Assembly (NCBI GenBank): GCA_003550325.1
Contig: QKWP01000593.1
Coordinates: 100,850 to 164,849 of the forward strand
Reading direction: 5' to 3'
Length of the DNA: 64,000 nucleotides
Source of the DNA: Gigaspora rosea
Lineage: Eukaryota; Glomeromycota; Glomeromycetes; Diversisporales; Gigasporaceae
How positions within the stretch are numbered: position 1 is the stretch's first letter; each line of letters begins with the position of its first letter. The translations under genes were made by a program, and so were the position numbers. This document shows positions 59,162 through 64,000 of the stretch, piece by piece. The notes beneath the pieces were generated by a model. That model did no database searches, was not told the origin of the DNA, and saw nothing but the letters and a program-made list of their open reading frames with translations.

Positions 59162-60050
59162 ATTTGTCTTATATTTATTTGAGACTAGAATTAAATCTAA
59201 ACACTATATTCGTTCTGAACAAATCAATAACATTGTAATTGCACCTCACGTTATTTGACTTGGTATAACAAATATTAAAAATCTTATTGGGTGATAATAA
59301 TGGATCGGGAAGAATATCCTGGCTAGTAATTGTTATGTATATGAAATATAAGTTAAAAGGTTAAAAACGAATTATTTATATATTATCAAACATTCTGCAG
59401 AAATGAGTAATCCTAACGGATCAATTTTATTATTTATAAATTGGGGTTAAAATAGATAAGCATAAAAAAAATTTATGCGCAAATCCTAAAACATTAGTAA
59501 CTGTAGTTAACTGTATCGGGATTTCTTAAAGAAAATAAAGCAAATATATTAGAACAATCGGTTGATTCAATAAATTTCGCATACACTTACAAATGACTAG
59601 CGTATTAGCCCGTGCCTTCAGCACGAGATTAAGGGATTATACCGGTAGTCATATTTTTTATTTATGTAGGATATAAAAATTTTTCATGCTTTATGCTAAT
59701 GATTTTATTGAATAAAAAAATGATTACGGTTAATTATACATTGTTTTGAAAACAATCGTTAAAGTGAACAAAATTATTATAAATTTCATACTCACACTGG
59801 TAATTTATTAAATTATTAAATAATTATAGTTAATACATTGTTCTAAAATACAATTGTTAAAGTGAATAGAACTTAACTTAATCTCATCCTGATAATGAAA
59901 GGGTTATTCGGTACTTGAAAATTGTTTTACCCCAGCCTTATAGATATTCAATTTAAGTAAAAATAATATGATCCAAACAAAATTACAATCAGTTAATTGA
60001 ATTTAATGCATGTTTACAAGAATAGAGTGATCTGGGGTCATACTCCATAC
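59162..60050. other. Intergenic, AT-rich
   Basis: No gene is visible. gcccgtgccttcagcacg near 59610 and a repeated taaataattatagttaat-type stretch are the only features seen. Confidence 0.4.
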
Positions 60051-60926
60051 TGGGGTGTGCGGCGCACTATGTAAAACAAAATTATGTATGGTATCATATA
60101 AAAATCTATTATCAAAGATTTTTTTAAGTTTTTGTGCAACCATGATGATCGCCTATTAATTTATTAATTACAATGCCGCTACAACTAATGCTACGCTAAT
60201 ACAGTTAAAAATAATTAATTAATATTGATGTAAATAATTAATTAATATTGATGTAAAAATGACATTTTAATTTAATAAATTATTGAAAATATTTGAGGCG
60301 ACTTCAGGCCCAAATTGCTGTAAATTTAGTTCTTGAAGTGGTGTTTTTTGCCGATTCGCTTGCATTTTTTTTGATGTTTTTTAAACCGTGCATTTTTTAA
60401 GTGAAATCGCTGTTTATTTGACCTATATATACCCATGTTTCTGGATTTAATTAGATGCACAGCTTTAACGGCACATAATTCCAATATGAAATTTTGAGAA
60501 AATTAATAGCAAGTTTTAAAGAACTGAACAATAGAACGAAATTTGCATTTTAATAAAGGAAAAATTTACCAATTCATTTAAAAATTCGCTCAGCAAACCA
60601 AATAAAGTATAAAATTAAAATCGTTTTGAGAAAAAAAAAATTTTCCCATAAATATTTTTTAAAAAAAGATTCTATTACTTTATAGTCGTAATAAGAAAGA
60701 GTCGATTTATATTGAAATTTCCGGCAGAAAAGAAAAATTGCAGTCGGTGCATCTAAAAAAGTGTGACCTAGCTTTATATATAAGTTTTATATATAAAAAT
60801 ACTTATCGATCATTACGTATATTAGTTTATAGTTTATCAATCGACAATCACTTAAAAATCTGTCATAATAGACTTCACTATGATACCATACATAATTTTG
60901 ATTTACATAGTGCGCCGCACACCCCA
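60051..60926. mobile_element. 876-bp element with 9-bp TSD
   Basis: Inverted ends start tggggtgtgcggcgcactat and extend to about 60 bp, continuing with tatggtatcata. The flanking duplication actccatac is exact at 60042-60050 and 60927-60935. No transposase inside; the interior is AT-rich. A 9-bp duplication with ends of this length suggests a Mutator-type non-autonomous element. The open frames 60738-60965 and 60787-61230 cross its border and are not genes. Confidence 0.8.
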
Positions 60927-61135
60927 ACTCCATACGCCAAAACTTCTGCTCCCAATCAATCGTAATGAGAAATGCGTGAGTCAAGAGATCAATCAGTGTT
61001 AAGTTGCATGCCAGAAACATAATACAAAGTTTATGGTTTACAGGCAAGTGGTGTATACTTTTACTGAATGATTCCCCAGTGCTGTATGAATCCCGAACGA
61101 TATATCTATCTATATATATCGTGTCCAATAAATCA

Positions 61136-61500
61136 TAATGTCCAATTAAATTATTTGGACAAATTGGACATTGTCCAAATGTCCAAATGTCCAAATTGTC
61201 CAAATGTCCAATATTATAATGGTCCATCACTGATCATATTAAATTAAAAAAAAAAAAGTCAAAAAAAATTGATTTTTGTTCATTATAAAATAGAATTATA
61301 TATTTGTCATATCACACACCACATTAAATTAAAAAAAATAAAAAGAGTCAAAGAAAATTGATTTTTGTTCATCATAATATAGAAATTTTTTATTCTGTTA
61401 TATTAATAAATTAAAAGAAAAAAATCAAATTGATTTTTGTTTATTATAAGATAGTAAATTTTTTATTCTTCATATTGTAATACATTAAATTAAAACTGTC
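61136..61500. repeat. Right block of TTGGACA and 85-bp AT-rich units
   Basis: 61136-61225 carries tttggacaaattggacattg and related half sites; 61225-61500 has three units with attgatttttgttcat. Both match the left blocks at 53500-53880. Confidence 0.65.
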
Positions 61501-61831
61501 ATAAAATAGCAGTCAAGGGCTGAATGCAATTACTTATAGTTCAAATAAGTTGACTTATCCAATTTTATATGTAAAATTATGCAAAAAAATTATTTAAATT
61601 GAATTTATTTAAAAGCATACATATAAAAGTCTCTTTAAATTTTAAATTTTTATTTTTTGGTATTTAATACTGGTACTCTTTTGTTTGAAGTTTTAGTTCT
61701 TAATTTGAAGCAGAGTGATGGGAATTTTTTACTAAAGTTGATCAATTCTTTACTATGTTCTTTAGATCAAATGAGTGGCTTACCCTATATAATAATATGA
61801 TTGGTTAAAATAATCTTTCAAAAATATAAAA

Positions 61832-62156
61832 GATGCTATTAAATAAAGGCTTCTTGTGCTCTAATTGTAAGTTAAAGAGGAGGTTCTCCTGATTCTAATA
61901 GTAGTTAAATCATCAAAATTGGCTTGGTGGAATCCAAGATACTTGGGATCAAAGAAGAGAACATAAGGATCTGCAAATTTACTATTACACAAAGTATAAT
62001 ACTTTGTGTAATAGTAAATTCGCAGATCCTTGTGTTCTGATCCCAAGTATCTTGGATTCCACCAAGCCAATTTTGATGATTTAACTACCATTAGAATCAG
62101 GAGAACCTCTTCTTTAACTTTCAATTAAGATATAAGAAGCCTTTGCTTAATAGCAT
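61832..62156. repeat. 325-bp palindrome
   Basis: Arms of about 160 bp meet near 61994 (aagtataatactttgtgtaa). Landmarks on both arms are gttctcctgattctaat, ttggcttggtggaatccaag and atgctatta / taatagcat at the ends. The antisense open frame 61861-62124 is arm sequence. Confidence 0.8.
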
Positions 62157-63120
62157 TTTTCATATTTTTAATTGCTTTTACTTAAAAATAAGCTATACTG
62201 ATTTTTTTTTGTTCAAAATTACTAAAAACAATAGCCTTTTTCTTTTTTTTTTATTGTTGTTATTTTTTTATCTATTTTTTTATTTACTTTTTTTTATTTA
62301 TTTATAGTTGTTTTTATTTGTTTATGTATTTCTTTTTTAAATTATTAATTTTTATTTTTGAAATAATTTATACATCGCACGTGCGATGTTGTCGTACCTG
62401 CCGCAGATCATAAAATCAGGTGTAACGTAAATCAAAACAATTAAAATAACCCGTTTTTTCATTGGTTAGGGTTAGGGTGAGGTATAGATTGTGTGTATGG
62501 GCGAGAGGGGTTTTATAGTAAAATTTTTTATTTTTTTAATCATTATTATTTTTTTCTTTTTAAATTTATTTTTACTTTATATTTATTTTTTTTAAAATGT
62601 TTTTATTTGTTTATGTTATTATTTTTTTTACTTTTTAAATTTATTTTTATTCATATATATATTTTTTTTTAAATCTTTTTTTTAATCTTTAATTTAATTT
62701 ATTTAATTTAATTTATTTTAAATTTATTCTATTTTATTTTTTACGCTGGGTTTATTTGAGCCTTTATTTAAATTTTAAACCCAGGCCAATACTCGGAATA
62801 AAATTTAAAGCTCACTTCCGGGTACTTAGGCCTAAGAGTCAAAAAAATCAGAAACCTCATTCCCGGGCAATTTCCGGACCCTGAGAGCTAAATCAATATC
62901 GATTGTTTCGAACTATATTCATTAAATATCATTAAAATAAACATTATTATGCTTATTTTAAAAGAACTGGGGCAAAAAAAAAAAAAATCGGGGGTTTTTG
63001 AAAAACTTAGGTCGGTGGGTAATGCAAAACGAAAAATTTGCTTTGCATGGCCTAATACAGATTAACTCTTATGCCATTATAACAAAAATCCTATTTAAAC
63101 TATATTTTAAGCTTTTGCTA
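62157..63120. other. Low-complexity T-rich stretch
   Basis: Long runs of ttttattt-type sequence. A fragment of MITE family D lies near 62405-62430, followed by ggttagggttagggtgagg at 62465. No gene is seen. Confidence 0.5.
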
Positions 63121-63273
63121 TTTAATATTAGCTATTTTCAATAATAAAAGATATTTTATTTGTATGAATGGAAAAATTAAGCTTTCCGTTTAGCATTGAG
63201 GATATATTACTAAATAATTACGATTTTTTACAATATTTTGTACCTATTGATATAATATTATGTGTTCTGAAGA

Positions 63274-64000
63274 TTAATGTTCTCTGCTATTTTCTTTTGT
63301 TTCAAAGTTGTGAGGGTTGTTTTGGTTAATCCAAATTTCTGGTAATCCTAATCCCTGTAATTTACTACCTATAAAAAGCAATGCATAATTCAGAATGATA
63401 TAATTTATTAAATAAGCAAACTTTATAATTACCTTGATATTTATAACTACTATTAAATGAAATAAAACTGCTCCTATAAATTAGTTTTTCATCTATTTGT
63501 ATATCTTCATATTTTATATTTTGTAGTTTTTTAGCATATTCAGATAATTCTAGTAAAATAGTTTCATTATTCTGCCATTCTGCAAAAGTATCACAAATTT
63601 CTTTTGCTGTTGGTCGTTTTTTTGAATCCATGTTCCAACATTTCTTCATTAAATCCGCATAGCATATTGCTGTATTTTCATAAATCGGTGGTCGTAAACC
63701 ATTACATACTTGTAACTGGAATTCTAATTCTAATTTCTGGTCAAAAGGAACAGGTTTACCGTACAAAATTTCCCACATGATTATACCAAATGAATAAATA
63801 TCAGATTCTTTAGTATATGGACGTTTGTTCAAGACTTCAGGAGCAATATATGGTAAAATTCCATAAATTCCATCCGAATTTGATTTTGAAGCAATGTTAG
63901 CTGTTATCGAAAGCCCTAAATATGCAATATATGCACTTTTTGGGCTATTCAATAATATATTTCCACTATGTAAATCACGATGAATAAGATCTTGAGAATG
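63274..64000 (-). CDS. Protein kinase C-terminal part, cut by the window edge
   Basis: Exon 63433-64000 (continuing beyond the window) and last exon 63274-63368 joined across a 64-bp intron, ending in TAA. Landmarks: HSQDLIHRDLHSGNILL at the edge, YIAPEVLNKRPYTKESDIYS, GIIMWEILYGKPVPFDQKLE, KKCWNMDSKKRPTA, and a tail with LPEIWINQNNPHNFETK. It is a close paralogue of the broken kinase at 46846-48046, and the homology continues into the 3' flank. The frame here is open, but the magnesium-binding motif reads IAYLGLSI, so the aspartate of DLG (present as ISDLGLLI in the other copy) is tyrosine. Either the protein is a pseudokinase or the copy has begun to decay. The N-lobe lies outside the window. 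Confidence 0.8.

Noticed and set aside
60738-61230. Open frames on both strands
   Set aside because: They cross the end of the 876-bp element and contain the TTGGACA repeats; no protein family.
61861-62124. 87-codon minus-strand open frame
   Set aside because: Spans the palindrome at 61832-62156 and reads into its own mirror.

Overview
The window looks like nuclear DNA of an arbuscular mycorrhizal fungus (Glomeromycotina, Rhizophagus-like). The grounds are very AT-rich sequence, short GT-AG introns, Sel1-repeat proteins beside protein kinases of the type that is massively expanded in these fungi, and a dense load of transposons, foldback elements and miniature elements. The species assignment is inference.

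Ordinary host genes are few. At the left end lie a two-exon mitochondrial ribosomal protein bL35 gene (1430-2013) and a nine-exon multi-pass membrane protein gene resembling the UPF0658 Golgi family (2536-4289). From about 6.6 to 10.2 kb there are only decayed, unrecognised coding relics. A Sel1/kinase neighbourhood occupies 45.0-52.1 kb: a broken Sel1 gene, a broken kinase, one intact Sel1 gene and two further remnants. A second kinase copy runs off the right edge (64000-63274, minus strand).

The dominant feature is one large transposon at about 15318-30271 (15 kb). It has inverted termini of about 3.1-3.3 kb, a 9-bp flanking duplication (attataaaa), and a decayed multi-exon gene that reads as a Mutator-like (MULE) transposase with a SWIM-type finger. 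That gene continues into a C-terminal segment whose blocks resemble a ubiquitin-specific (C19-like) cysteine peptidase. Each terminus also carries a small spliced reading frame. This is the best candidate in the window for an undescribed system.

Other mobile DNA includes a Ty3/Gypsy relic (RNase H near 38.0 kb, integrase at 40.9-41.7 kb, a third frame and a candidate LTR to 42.6 kb), a Tc1/mariner relic split by a 524-bp palindrome, a four-exon hAT transposase gene (55737-59161), a hAT N-terminal fragment, and many non-autonomous elements. Several of the latter have readable target-site duplications: 8 bp for a hAT-type family, TA for a Tc1-like family, 9 bp for an 876-bp element. Nested insertions and long palindromes are common, and 33.2-34.4 kb is a tandem array of about 327-bp units made of two palindromes.

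A recurrent oddity is that many in-frame stops in otherwise coherent coding relics are TGA where tryptophan is expected. The intact host genes use TGG for tryptophan, so this is probably a mutational or recoding signature of the mobile genes rather than a different nuclear code.
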